Source: Muricoccus nepalensis | GTDB taxonomy: Bacteria > Pseudomonadota > Alphaproteobacteria > Acetobacterales > Acetobacteraceae | Length of the DNA: 64,000 nt | Reading direction: 5' to 3' | NCBI RefSeq assembly: GCF_006438825.1 | Contig: NZ_RCZP01000014.1 | Coordinates: 1-64,000, forward strand | Part shown: one piece after another, positions 8,739-16,888 of the stretch | How positions within the stretch are numbered: position 1 is the stretch's first letter | How the letters are laid out: every line of letters starts with the position of its first letter | Translations under genes and position numbers: made by a program | Notes under the pieces: model-generated | Database searches by the model: none | The model's input: only the letters and a program-made list of their open reading frames with translations | Told to the model about the DNA's origin: nothing

Positions 8739-9237
8739 TGCTTTTCTCCGGCAGATCAGTGAGTTGCTACGCTGCATCCTGGCCGTGGCGCTCGGTCTCG
8801 GGGGGGCCTGTCCGGCCATTGCTCAGGCCGGCAGAATGGAAAATAGCGGGTCAGAGCGGAGGCGGGTGGTAGCGCCTCCGCCTTGTGAGCTTCTCCTGGG
8901 CTCCGGCTGACAACCCCTGCCAGTAGCCATGCAGCAGGGCACGCAGCACCGCTCGCCGCAGCCATGCTCCACTAAAAATTGCCTGGATCTCATTGTGAGG
9001 GCTGGTCAGTGCAGTCGTCGACCCCGTTCGGGCTGCGATTGGTCCCACAATCCTCGCATCATCCAAACTCGGGGTAGCGGCGCTGGGCCAAGGAAGGAGC
9101 GGCCGCTCGTCAGCCGCGGGATCGAAGACGTCGAAGGGTTTGCTCGAACGCCGCCGCCACTAAGTGGCGCCTTCACCCTAAACCGGGGCGGATCTCAGCG
9201 GCCATCAACGTCTTGACGTCCCAAGCACCACAATCCG
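8739..9237. other. Non-coding stretch after the tRNA fragment
   Basis: I see no supported gene here. A minus-strand frame from ATG 9066 to 8851 (71 codons, including NEIQAIFSGAWLRRAVLRALLHGYW) has some protein-like composition but no ribosome site and no recognisable family. It may be a decayed gene. No inverted repeats or promoter elements stand out. Confidence 0.4.
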
Positions 9238-10143
9238 TCAGCCCCACTGCTTAAGAAACGGCGCAGTCGCCTCCTGGACCGTCTCCAGGAACTGCGTGGC
9301 GGTGCGGGACATCCGCCGGCCCGGAGGTGACAGAACATGCACCGGAAACTCAACCGTCGGGCGCAGGCGTCGCAACACAAGCCGCTTGCCGAAATCCGCG
9401 GCGGTGACGGGATTGGCGATCGTGAAGCCCAAACCCTGCGCCACCATCTCGCAAGCGGCGGCGCCGTTCTGCGTCTCCGCCACCTGGATGGGCGCGATGC
9501 CGTGTCGCTCGAACAGCTCATCCACGATATCCCGCAGCCGGTACTGGCGCCCGAGCGAGACGCAGGGCTCGCGCTCCAAGTCCCGCAGCTCCACCACGGC
9601 CTTCCTTGCAAGCCGGTGCCGCGGCGGAAGGGCGAGCACGCCCGGGAGGGGGAATGGCGGCGCCACGTTCAGCGCACCGGCCGCCCCCAGTGGCAAGGCG
9701 AAGCCGATATCGGCCTGCCCGGACTGCACCATGTCATGCACCTCGAGCGAGCTTGTCACGGTGAGCGAGACGCGCGGCCCCTTCTCGGTCTTGGCGAAGC
9801 GCGCGAGCAGCGCGGGGATGAAGCCGATGCCAAAGGAGGGAAGGGCGGCCACCCGCAGCTCGCCCACCCCCGCGAAGCGCATGTCGTTGGCCAGCCGGTC
9901 CACGCGCTTCGCCGCAGCAAAGAGGCGCGCCACCTCCGCCTCGAAGAGGTGCGCCTCATGGGTCGCGGTGAGACGCCGCCGGCTGCGGTCGAAGAGGGAC
10001 AGTCCCGTCTCCTCCTCCAACGCGCGCAGCAGCTTCGTCACGGCGGGCTGCGAGAGGGAGAGAATCTCCGCCGCGCGGGTGACGGACCCACCATGCATCA
10101 CCGCGCGGAAGGCCTCGAGCTGATGAAGGCGGCGAGGGGTCAG
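9238..10143 (-). CDS. LysR-family transcriptional regulator, probable regulator of the oxidase operon
   Basis: The coding frame has LTPRRLHQLEAFRAVMHGGSVTRAAEILSLSQPAVTKLLRALEEETG at its N-terminus, the winged helix-turn-helix of LysR regulators. The periplasmic-binding-like effector domain fills residues about 90-295. No ATG, GTG or TTG lies at the expected place. I use CTG 10143, which sits 8 nt after GGAG and gives the usual 301-residue length; the next ATG would remove the DNA-binding helix. The gene is divergent from the 11-gene operon starting at 10279, with a 135-bp shared region. That arrangement is standard for LysR control of adjacent catabolic genes. The co-inducer is unknown. Confidence 0.85.
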   Translation of the reverse strand: MTPRRLHQLEAFRAVMHGGSVTRAAEILSLSQPAVTKLLRALEEETGLSLFDRSRRRLTATHEAHLFEAEVARLFAAAKRVDRLANDMRFAGVGELRVAALPSFGIGFIPALLARFAKTEKGPRVSLTVTSSLEVHDMVQSGQADIGFALPLGAAGALNVAPPFPLPGVLALPPRHRLARKAVVELRDLEREPCVSLGRQYRLRDIVDELFERHGIAPIQVAETQNGAAACEMVAQGLGFTIANPVTAADFGKRLVLRRLRPTVEFPVHVLSPPGRRMSRTATQFLETVQEATAPFLKQWG

Positions 10144-10278
10144 CGTCGCTACTCCAGGGAATGAAAAGGGGACTTTTATGAATTTGCTCGGTGAGGCCGA
10201 AGAATGCCAGCGTTCAGACGGACGCAGCGTCGACCGCCGGACAGGCACCGGCGTCTCGTGACGGGACGAGGAGTGACA

Positions 10279-11322
10279 ATGGTGCGCAGGCTTCTTCTGG
10301 CCGCCGTGGCCGCGATCGGCATCACCGGCGGCCTGGCGGCACCGGCCAGGGCGCAGCAGCGCCTCGTCGTCGCGGCCTATGGCGGTTCCTACGAGAGCAT
10401 CATGCGCCAGTCGGTCATCCCGGCTTTCGAGCGCTCCAACAACGCCCGCGTGGACTACCTCGCCGGCAACTCCTCCGACAGCCTCGCGCGCCTGCAGGCC
10501 CAGCGCGGCCGGCAGGAGGTGGGCGTCGCCGTGCTGGACGACGGGCCGATGACCCAGGCCATCTCGCTCGGCTTCTGCCAGAAGGCGGCGGACCAGGCGG
10601 CGGTGGCCAGCCTCTACCCGGTCGCCGTGATGGGCGAGGGCCGCGCCCTCGGCACCGGCTTCGGCTACACCGGCATCGCCTACAACACGAAGGTCTTCCG
10701 CGAGCGCAACCTGCCCGTGCCGGCCTCCTGGATGGACCTGGCGCGCCCTGAGTTCCGCCGCCGCCTCGCCATCCCCGGCATCGACAACACCTACGGCCTG
10801 CACATCCTCTCCATGATGGCGCGCGTGAACGGCGGGAGCGAGACGAGCATCGACCCCGGCTTCCGCGCCATGCGCGAGCGGATCAACCCGAACGTGCTGG
10901 CCTACGAGAGCAGCCCGGGCAAGATGAGCGAGATGTTCCAGTCCGGCGAGATCTGGCTGGCCGTCTGGGGCTCCTCCCGTGCGGCGGCCATGGTGGAGGC
11001 CGGCTTCCCCATGGGCTTCGTGCGGCCCCGGGAGGGCGGGGTGGTGCTGATGACGGCCGCCTGCGCCGTGGAAGGCGCGCCCAACCCGGACCTCGCCCAG
11101 AAGTTCCTCGCCCACCTCGTCTCGGCGGAGGTGCAGGCCACCTTCTCCCGCCAGTACGGTTCCGGCCCGACCAACCGCAACACGCAGCTGCCGCCGGATG
11201 TCGCCGGGAAGGTGATCTATGGGGAGGAGCAGGTGCGGGAGCTCGTCTCGCTGGACTGGAACACCATCAACGCCAACCGCACGGAGTGGACGCGACGCTG
11301 GCAGCGCGAAGTGGAGCGCTGA
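10279..11322 (+). CDS. ABC transporter periplasmic binding protein, family 1 (polyamine-type)
   Basis: A 347-residue protein. The ATG at 10279 follows GAGGAG and starts a signal peptide (MVRRLLLAAVAAIGITGG, ending ARAQ). The mature part begins RLVVAAYGGSYESIMRQSVIPAFE and carries GTGFGYTGIAYNTKVF and VPASWMDLARPEF, the pattern of PotD-like and related binding proteins. It would capture an amine, polyamine or opine-like solute in the periplasm for the ATPase and two permeases encoded immediately downstream. First gene of the long operon; the divergent LysR gene lies upstream. Confidence 0.9.
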   Translation: MVRRLLLAAVAAIGITGGLAAPARAQQRLVVAAYGGSYESIMRQSVIPAFERSNNARVDYLAGNSSDSLARLQAQRGRQEVGVAVLDDGPMTQAISLGFCQKAADQAAVASLYPVAVMGEGRALGTGFGYTGIAYNTKVFRERNLPVPASWMDLARPEFRRRLAIPGIDNTYGLHILSMMARVNGGSETSIDPGFRAMRERINPNVLAYESSPGKMSEMFQSGEIWLAVWGSSRAAAMVEAGFPMGFVRPREGGVVLMTAACAVEGAPNPDLAQKFLAHLVSAEVQATFSRQYGSGPTNRNTQLPPDVAGKVIYGEEQVRELVSLDWNTINANRTEWTRRWQREVER

Positions 11323-11327
11323 GCCCC

Positions 11328-12374
11328 ATGCGCCCCGGCTACCTCGTCCTCGACGGCGTCGCCAAACGCTACGGCCCCATCACCGCCGTGCAGGGCGTGT
11401 CCATCGAGGTGGCCAGGGGCGAGTTCCTCGGCCTCCTCGGCCCCTCCGGCTGCGGCAAGACCACCACGCTGCAGATGATCGCCGGCTTCGAGACGCCCAG
11501 CGAGGGCCGCATCGTCCTCGACGGCCAGGACCTCGCGGACACGCCGCCGGCCAGGCGCGGCATCGGCCTCGTCTTCCAGTCCTACGCCCTCTTCCCGCAC
11601 ATGACGGCGGCGGAGAACGTCGCCTTCGGGCTGGAGATGCGCCGGGTGCCGAGGGCCGAGCGCGCGCGGCGGGTGGCGGAGGCGCTGGACCTCGTCCACC
11701 TCTCCCACCTCGCCGACCGCTTCCCCCGCAACATGTCCGGCGGCCAGCAGCAGCGCGTAGCGCTGGCCCGGGCCTTGGTGATCGAGCCGCAGCTCCTGCT
11801 GCTCGACGAGCCCCTCTCCAACCTCGACGCCAAGCTGCGCGAGGAGATGCAGGTGGAGCTGCGCGAGCTGCAGCGCCGCGTCGGCGTCACCACCATCCTC
11901 GTGACCCATGACCAGCAGGAGGCGATGGCGCTGTGCGACCGGGTCGCCGTCATGCAGGCCGGCCGCGTGATGCAGGTGGACGAGCCCTGGCGCGCCTACG
12001 AGGTGCCGGCGGACGGCTTCGTCGCGGACTTCCTCGGGCGCAGCAACCGCCTGCCGGCGCGTGCCGCGAACGGCATGGCGGAGGCCGCCGGCCGGCGCTT
12101 CGCCCTGCCGCCGGAGCTCGCAGGGGCGCGGGGCGAGGTGATGCTGACCATCCGGCCCGAGCGCCTGCGCATCGAGCCCGAGGACGCGGGCGCGCTGCCC
12201 GGCCGCGTGCATTCCCGCGTCTTCCTCGGCGCCTCCTGGCTCTACCGCGTGGACACGGCGCTCGGCCCGATGATGGTCACCGCCCAGAACACGGGCGCCC
12301 CGCCGGTGGAGGAGGGCGCGCGCGTCTCGCTCGCCTGGGATCCCCACAGCCTTCGCCAGCTCGAGGCCGCATGA
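11328..12374 (+). CDS. potA: ABC transporter ATP-binding protein (PotA-like)
   Basis: A 348-residue protein. The ATG at 11328 is only 5 bp after the binding-protein stop and starts MRPGYLVLDGVAKRYG; an upstream in-frame ATG lies inside the previous gene. Walker A (GPSGCGKTT) is near residue 39. The signature is MSGGQQQRVALARAL, Walker B is LLLLDEPLSNLDAKL and the switch His is in VTHDQQEAM. A C-terminal TOBE-type domain (LTIRPERLRIEPED) follows. It energises import by the adjacent permeases. Its stop overlaps the next start by 4 bp. Confidence 0.92.
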   Translation: MRPGYLVLDGVAKRYGPITAVQGVSIEVARGEFLGLLGPSGCGKTTTLQMIAGFETPSEGRIVLDGQDLADTPPARRGIGLVFQSYALFPHMTAAENVAFGLEMRRVPRAERARRVAEALDLVHLSHLADRFPRNMSGGQQQRVALARALVIEPQLLLLDEPLSNLDAKLREEMQVELRELQRRVGVTTILVTHDQQEAMALCDRVAVMQAGRVMQVDEPWRAYEVPADGFVADFLGRSNRLPARAANGMAEAAGRRFALPPELAGARGEVMLTIRPERLRIEPEDAGALPGRVHSRVFLGASWLYRVDTALGPMMVTAQNTGAPPVEEGARVSLAWDPHSLRQLEAA

Positions 12375-13234
12375 GCGCGGGCCGGACCTCGCCGGCACTG
12401 CTGGCCGCGCCGTCGGGCGTCGTCTACCTGGTGGCGCTCGTCGTCCCGCTGGCGAGCGTGCTCGTCCTCAGCCTGCAGGGCTTCGAGTTCTCCCGCGGCA
12501 TCCTGCCCCGCTACGACCTCGCCAACTACGCCGACCTCTTCACCGACCCGCTCTTCGAGGAGGCGCTGGCGCGCACCTTCCGGATCGCCCTCGTCACCAC
12601 GGTCATCTGCCTGGCGATCGGCGTGCCGGAGGCGTGGATCATCCGCCGGATGTCGCCGCGCTGGCGCGGGCTGATGCTGCTGCTGGTCGTGGGCCCGCTG
12701 CTCGTCTCCGTCGTGGTGCGCACCTTCGGCTGGATGGTGCTGCTGGGCACGAACGGCCTCATCAACGGGGCGCTCGTGGCCCTCGGCGTGCCGGATGCGC
12801 CCTTCCGCATGATGTTCACGGAGTTCGCGGTCGTCCTCGGCCTCGTCCACGTCATGGTGCCGCTCGTCGTGCTCGCGGTCTGGGCCAGCCTCGGCCGGCT
12901 GGACCCCTCGCTCTCGCTCGCGGCGGAGAGCCTGGGCGCGGGCCGGCTCACCATCTTCCGCCGGGTCATCCTGCCCAACATCATGCCGGGCGTGCTCGGC
13001 GGGGCGCTGATGGTGTTCTGCCTCTCCGCCTCCGCCTTCGCCACCCCCGCCATGCTCGGCGGGCGGCGGCTGAAGGTCGTCTCCAGCATGGCCTACAACG
13101 AGTTCCTGAACACGCTGAACTGGCCGCTCGGGGCCGCCATCGCCACCCTGCTGCTGGCCGCCATCCTCGCCGCCACCCTCCTCTGGACCCGCTTCGTGGA
13201 GCGCCGCGCGCTCCGCCGTCTGGGAGGGGCGTGA
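12371..13234 (+). CDS. potB: ABC transporter permease (PotB-like)
   Basis: A 287-residue integral membrane protein starting at ATG 12371 inside the ATPase stop (ATGA). It has about six hydrophobic helices, the first at residues 12-35 (VVYLVALVVPLASVLVLSL). The ATPase-contact EAA loop is present as AAESLGAGRLTIFRRVILPNIMPG. Together with the next gene it forms the transmembrane pore of the polyamine-type importer. Confidence 0.9.
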   Translation: MSAGRTSPALLAAPSGVVYLVALVVPLASVLVLSLQGFEFSRGILPRYDLANYADLFTDPLFEEALARTFRIALVTTVICLAIGVPEAWIIRRMSPRWRGLMLLLVVGPLLVSVVVRTFGWMVLLGTNGLINGALVALGVPDAPFRMMFTEFAVVLGLVHVMVPLVVLAVWASLGRLDPSLSLAAESLGAGRLTIFRRVILPNIMPGVLGGALMVFCLSASAFATPAMLGGRRLKVVSSMAYNEFLNTLNWPLGAAIATLLLAAILAATLLWTRFVERRALRRLGGA

Positions 13235-14043
13235 TGAACCGCCGGGACCGCAACGGCGCCCTTGCCCTCGTCTTCCACCTCTTCTTCGCGGCCTTCATCC
13301 TGGCGCCGCTGGTGGTGGTGGTCCTCGTCTCCTTCACGGACAAGGGCTATCTCGCCATGCCCTTCGACGGCGCCTCCTTCCGCTGGTGGGCCGCCATCGC
13401 CGACAACCCGCAATTCGTCGAGAGCCTCTGGGTCAGCCTCGGCCTCGGGCTCACCTCCGCCACCCTCTCCGCCGCCATCGCCGTACCGGCCGCGCTCGCC
13501 ATCGCCCGGCACCGCTTCCGCGGGCGGGACGTGCTGGCGGCGATGCTCGTCTCGCCGCTGATGATCCCGCACGTCGTGCTGGGCGTCGCCCTGCTGCGCT
13601 TCTTCTCCGGATTCGGCCTCGCCGGATCCTTCCCGGGCCTCGTCGCCGCGCATCTGGTGGTCATCACCCCCTACATGCTTCGCCTCGTCTCCGCGGGGCT
13701 GATGGGGCTGGACCCGCGGGTGGAGCGGGCGGCCGAGAGCCTGGGTGCGGACCGCCTCACCGTGTTCCGCCGCATCACCCTGCCGCTGATCCTGCCCGGC
13801 CTCGCCGGCGGCTGGATCCTCGCCTTCATCACCTCCTTCGACGAGCTGACCGTGAGCCTCTTCCTGGCCTCCCCCTCCTACACGCCCATCCCCGTGCGGC
13901 TCTTCACCCACATCGACCAGATGACGGACCCGCTCGTCGCCTCCGTCTCCGCCGCCCTCATCGCGGGCACGACGGTGCTGCTGCTGGTGCTGGACCGCTT
14001 CTATCCCATCGACCGCCTGCTCACGGGGGAAAGCCGCGCGTGA
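13234..14043 (+). CDS. potC: ABC transporter permease (PotC-like)
   Basis: A 269-residue membrane protein. The ATG at 13234 overlaps the stop of the first permease by one base (TGATG). Six hydrophobic segments are visible, and the EAA loop reads AAESLGADRLTVFRRITLPLILPG. It is the partner of the preceding permease. The next gene, an FAD oxidase, starts at a GTG within this stop codon. Import and oxidation are thus translationally coupled. Confidence 0.9.
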   Translation: MNRRDRNGALALVFHLFFAAFILAPLVVVVLVSFTDKGYLAMPFDGASFRWWAAIADNPQFVESLWVSLGLGLTSATLSAAIAVPAALAIARHRFRGRDVLAAMLVSPLMIPHVVLGVALLRFFSGFGLAGSFPGLVAAHLVVITPYMLRLVSAGLMGLDPRVERAAESLGADRLTVFRRITLPLILPGLAGGWILAFITSFDELTVSLFLASPSYTPIPVRLFTHIDQMTDPLVASVSAALIAGTTVLLLVLDRFYPIDRLLTGESRA

Positions 14044-15158
14044 CCCACGACGCCATCGTCATCGGCGGCGGCCTCGTCGGCACCGCCATCGCCTACGGGC
14101 TGCAGAAGCGCGGCCTGGCCACCGTGCTGCTGGACGAGGGCGACGTCGCCCACCGCGCCAGCCGCGGCAACTTCGGCCTTGTCTGGGTGCAGTCCAAGGG
14201 GCTCGGCGCGCCGCACTACCAGCGCTGGACCCGCGGCTCGGCCGAGGCCTGGCCGGGCCTCGCGGCGGAGCTCGCCGAGCGCACGGGCCTGGACACCGCC
14301 CTGCACCAGCCCGGCGGCCTCCATGTCTGCCTCTCCGAGGAGGAGTTCGAGCAGCGCGCCGCCTACATGGCGCAGCTCCAGCGCGAGGCCGGCAACCTCG
14401 GCATGGAGTACCGCATGCTCGACCATGCGGAGACGGCCGAGAGGCTGCCCGGCATCGGCCGTGCCGTCGTGGGCTCCAGCTGGACGCCCTATGACGGCCA
14501 CGCCAGCCCCCTGCACCTCCTGCGCGCCCTGCACACCGCCTTCCGCGACGCGGGCGGAACCTACCGCCCCAATGCCGGCGTCTCCGAGGGCACGGCCGCC
14601 CCGCGCGACTTCTCGGTGAGGGCGGGCGGCGAGACGCACCGCGCCCCGCGCATCGTCCTCGCCGCCGGCCTCGGCAACGCCTCGCTGGCGCCGCGCTTCG
14701 GCCTGGAGGCCCCGGTGCGCCCGCAGCGCGGCCAGGTGCTGGTGACCGAGCGCACGCGCCAGCTCCTCCCCATGCCCACCACCACCGTCCGGCAGACCGA
14801 CGAGGGCTCGGTGTTGATCGGCGACAGCAAGGAGGAGGCGGGCTACGACAGCCTCACCCAGACGCCCGGCATCATGCGCACGATGGCGCAGCGCGCGGTC
14901 CTCACCTTTCCCTGGATCGCCGAGCTGAACATCGTGCGGGCCTGGTCGGCGCTCCGCGTCATGGCGCCCGACGGCCTGCCCATCTACGACGAGGCCGAGC
15001 GCTTCCCCGGCGCCTTCACGGCCAATTGCCACTCCGGCGTCACCCTCGCGGGCGCCCATGCCGACCTCCTCGCCCCCATGATCGCCGCCGGCGCCCTGCC
15101 GCCGGAGATGGACCCCTTCAGCGCAAGGCGTTTCCACGATGTTCGCTCCGCGGCCTGA
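14040..15158 (+). CDS. DAO-family FAD-dependent oxidoreductase (first copy)
   Basis: A 372-residue protein. GTG 14040 overlaps the permease stop and follows GGGGGAAA. The FAD-binding Rossmann motif is at the N-terminus (DAIVIGGGLVGTAIAYGLQKRG), and the C-terminal LPIYDEAERFPGAFTANCHSGVTLAG closes the FAD site. Such enzymes (D-amino acid, glycine, sarcosine and opine/proline oxidases) convert an amine carbon-nitrogen bond to an imine. The 2Fe-2S protein starts before its end, overlapping by 20 bp, so this is likely the catalytic beta subunit of a multi-subunit oxidase or dehydrogenase. A second DAO-family gene lies at 18750. The substrate cannot be read from sequence. Confidence 0.88.
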   Translation: MTHDAIVIGGGLVGTAIAYGLQKRGLATVLLDEGDVAHRASRGNFGLVWVQSKGLGAPHYQRWTRGSAEAWPGLAAELAERTGLDTALHQPGGLHVCLSEEEFEQRAAYMAQLQREAGNLGMEYRMLDHAETAERLPGIGRAVVGSSWTPYDGHASPLHLLRALHTAFRDAGGTYRPNAGVSEGTAAPRDFSVRAGGETHRAPRIVLAAGLGNASLAPRFGLEAPVRPQRGQVLVTERTRQLLPMPTTTVRQTDEGSVLIGDSKEEAGYDSLTQTPGIMRTMAQRAVLTFPWIAELNIVRAWSALRVMAPDGLPIYDEAERFPGAFTANCHSGVTLAGAHADLLAPMIAAGALPPEMDPFSARRFHDVRSAA

Positions 15159-15459
15159 CATTCGCCCCGCCACGGTGGAGGTCTTCGTCGAGGGCTGCCC
15201 CGTCCTGGTGCCGGAAGGCGCCTCGGCCGCCGCCGCCGTGCTGCTCGCCGGCCTCCCCGCCATCCGCGAGACGCCCGTGGGGGGCGCGCCGCGGCTGCCC
15301 TACTGCATGATGGGCGTTTGCTTCGACTGCCTCGCCGAGATCGACGGCGTGGCCAGCCGCCAGGCCTGCATGGTCACGGTGGCGCCGGGCATGCGCATCG
15401 CCGCCCAGCGGGGCGCCCGCCAGGCCCGCCCCGGCGCGGCCCCGGGGATCGCGGCATGA
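15139..15459 (+). CDS. 2Fe-2S ferredoxin-like subunit (HcnA/SoxA N-terminal type)
   Basis: A 106-residue protein overlapping the preceding oxidase gene by 20 bp. The cluster Cys pattern is YCMMGVCFDCLAEIDG followed by RQACMV, with a VPEGASAAAAVL segment before it. This small ferredoxin fold matches HcnA and the small subunits of opine oxidases and heteromeric proline dehydrogenases. It would pass electrons between the flavin of the DAO-type subunit and the FAD/NAD subunit encoded next. Its stop overlaps the next ATG. Confidence 0.88.
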   Translation: MFAPRPDIRPATVEVFVEGCPVLVPEGASAAAAVLLAGLPAIRETPVGGAPRLPYCMMGVCFDCLAEIDGVASRQACMVTVAPGMRIAAQRGARQARPGAAPGIAA

Positions 15460-16835
15460 GGCGCTACGACCTCGCCATCGCCGGCGCCGGCCCCGCGGGA
15501 ATGGCCGCGGCGGTCGAGGCGGCCTCGCTCGGCCTTTCCGTGCTCGTGGTGGACGAGCAGCCCGCCCCCGGCGGCCAGGTCTTCCGGGCCGTGGAGGCCG
15601 CGGGCGCCGACCCCGCCCTGGCCGGCGAGTTCCTCGACGACGGCGGCGCCCTGGTTCGCGGCTTCCGCTGCGCCACGGGCGTTGACTACAGCCCGCGCAC
15701 CGCTCTCTGGCACGTGGACCTTGCCACCGGGGTGATCTCCGTGCTGCGGGACGGCGTTTCGGAGGAGATCCAGGCCTCCCGCCTCCTGCTCGCCACCGGC
15801 GCGCAGGAACGCCCGGTCCCCATCCCCGGCTGGACCCTGCCGGGCGTGATGGGGGCCGGCGCCGCCCAGATCCTGCTGAAGACCGCCGGCGCCGTGCCCC
15901 AGGGCCCGGTGGTCCTCGCGGGGCAGGGCCCGCTCGCCTGGCTCCTCGCCGTGCAGCTTCTCCGCGCCGGCGCCGGGCCGATGACGCTGCTCGAGACCGG
16001 CGGCAAGGGCGCGCTCTGGGACGCCTTCCGGGCGGGCGGCCTCTGGACCGGCCGGCGCCTGCTCACCAAGGGCATCGGCCTGGTGCGCGAGGCCAGGCGC
16101 CACGGCCTGTCGGTCGTGCGCGGCGTGCGCGACCTGCGCGCCGAGGGCGAGGACCGCGTCCGGCGCGTCCGCTGGGCCGGCGGCGAGCTCGCCTGCGACA
16201 CGCTGCTCCTGCACGAGGGCGTCATCCCCTCCACCCATGTCAGCCGCGCCCTCGGGCTGGAGCACCACTGGGACGAGGCGCAGCGCTGCTGGCGCCCGGC
16301 GCTCGACGAATGGGGCGCCAGCAGCCACGACCTCGTCGCGGTCGCGGGCGACGGCGGCGGCATAGGAGGCTGGGAAGCGGCGGCCGCCACCGGGCGCCTC
16401 GCGGCCATTGACGCCGCCCGCCGCCTCGGCCGCCTCCCCGCCGCCGAGGCCGCGCGCCGCGCCGCGCCGCATCGCGCCCGGCTCGCCGCCGCCCTCGCGC
16501 TGCGTCCCTTCCTGGACCGCCTCTACGCCCCCGCGCCGGAGGTGCTCGCCCCGCGGGACGACTCCACCATCGTCTGCCGCTGCGAGGAGATCACCGCCGG
16601 CCAGGTGCGCGAGGCGGCCCGGCTGGGCGCCACCGGCCCGAACCAGGCCAAGGCCTATCTCCGCGCGGGAATGGGACCCTGCCAGGGGCGGATGTGCGGC
16701 ACCACCGTCGCCGCCGTGATCGCCGCCGAGCGCGGCATCTCCATCGAGCAGGCCGGGACCCTTCGGCCCCGCGCGCCCTTCAAGCCGCTGACGGTGGGCG
16801 AACTCGCCGCGCTTCCGCCGGAAGAGGTGGGCTAG
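15456..16835 (+). CDS. FAD/NAD(P)-binding oxidoreductase with BFD-like 2Fe-2S domain (HcnB/OoxA-like)
   Basis: A 459-residue protein starting in the previous stop (ATGA). The FAD motif is LAIAGAGPAGMAAAVEAASLG, followed by DEQPAPGGQVFR. A central NAD-binding region is present (VVLAGQGPLAWLLAVQLL). The C-terminal part has CRCEEITAGQV and GPCQGRMCG, the four-Cys BFD-like iron-sulfur site. This is the large subunit of the HcnABC, opine-oxidase and heteromeric proline/hydroxyproline dehydrogenase families. With the two preceding genes it makes a complete three-part amine-oxidising complex, probably feeding the respiratory chain. Confidence 0.88.
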   Translation: MRRYDLAIAGAGPAGMAAAVEAASLGLSVLVVDEQPAPGGQVFRAVEAAGADPALAGEFLDDGGALVRGFRCATGVDYSPRTALWHVDLATGVISVLRDGVSEEIQASRLLLATGAQERPVPIPGWTLPGVMGAGAAQILLKTAGAVPQGPVVLAGQGPLAWLLAVQLLRAGAGPMTLLETGGKGALWDAFRAGGLWTGRRLLTKGIGLVREARRHGLSVVRGVRDLRAEGEDRVRRVRWAGGELACDTLLLHEGVIPSTHVSRALGLEHHWDEAQRCWRPALDEWGASSHDLVAVAGDGGGIGGWEAAAATGRLAAIDAARRLGRLPAAEAARRAAPHRARLAAALALRPFLDRLYAPAPEVLAPRDDSTIVCRCEEITAGQVREAARLGATGPNQAKAYLRAGMGPCQGRMCGTTVAAVIAAERGISIEQAGTLRPRAPFKPLTVGELAALPPEEVG

Positions 16836-16888
16836 CCGCGCCCGTCGTCCGCCCGGCGATCCCGCCCGAACCCTCCGAGGAGAGAAGC

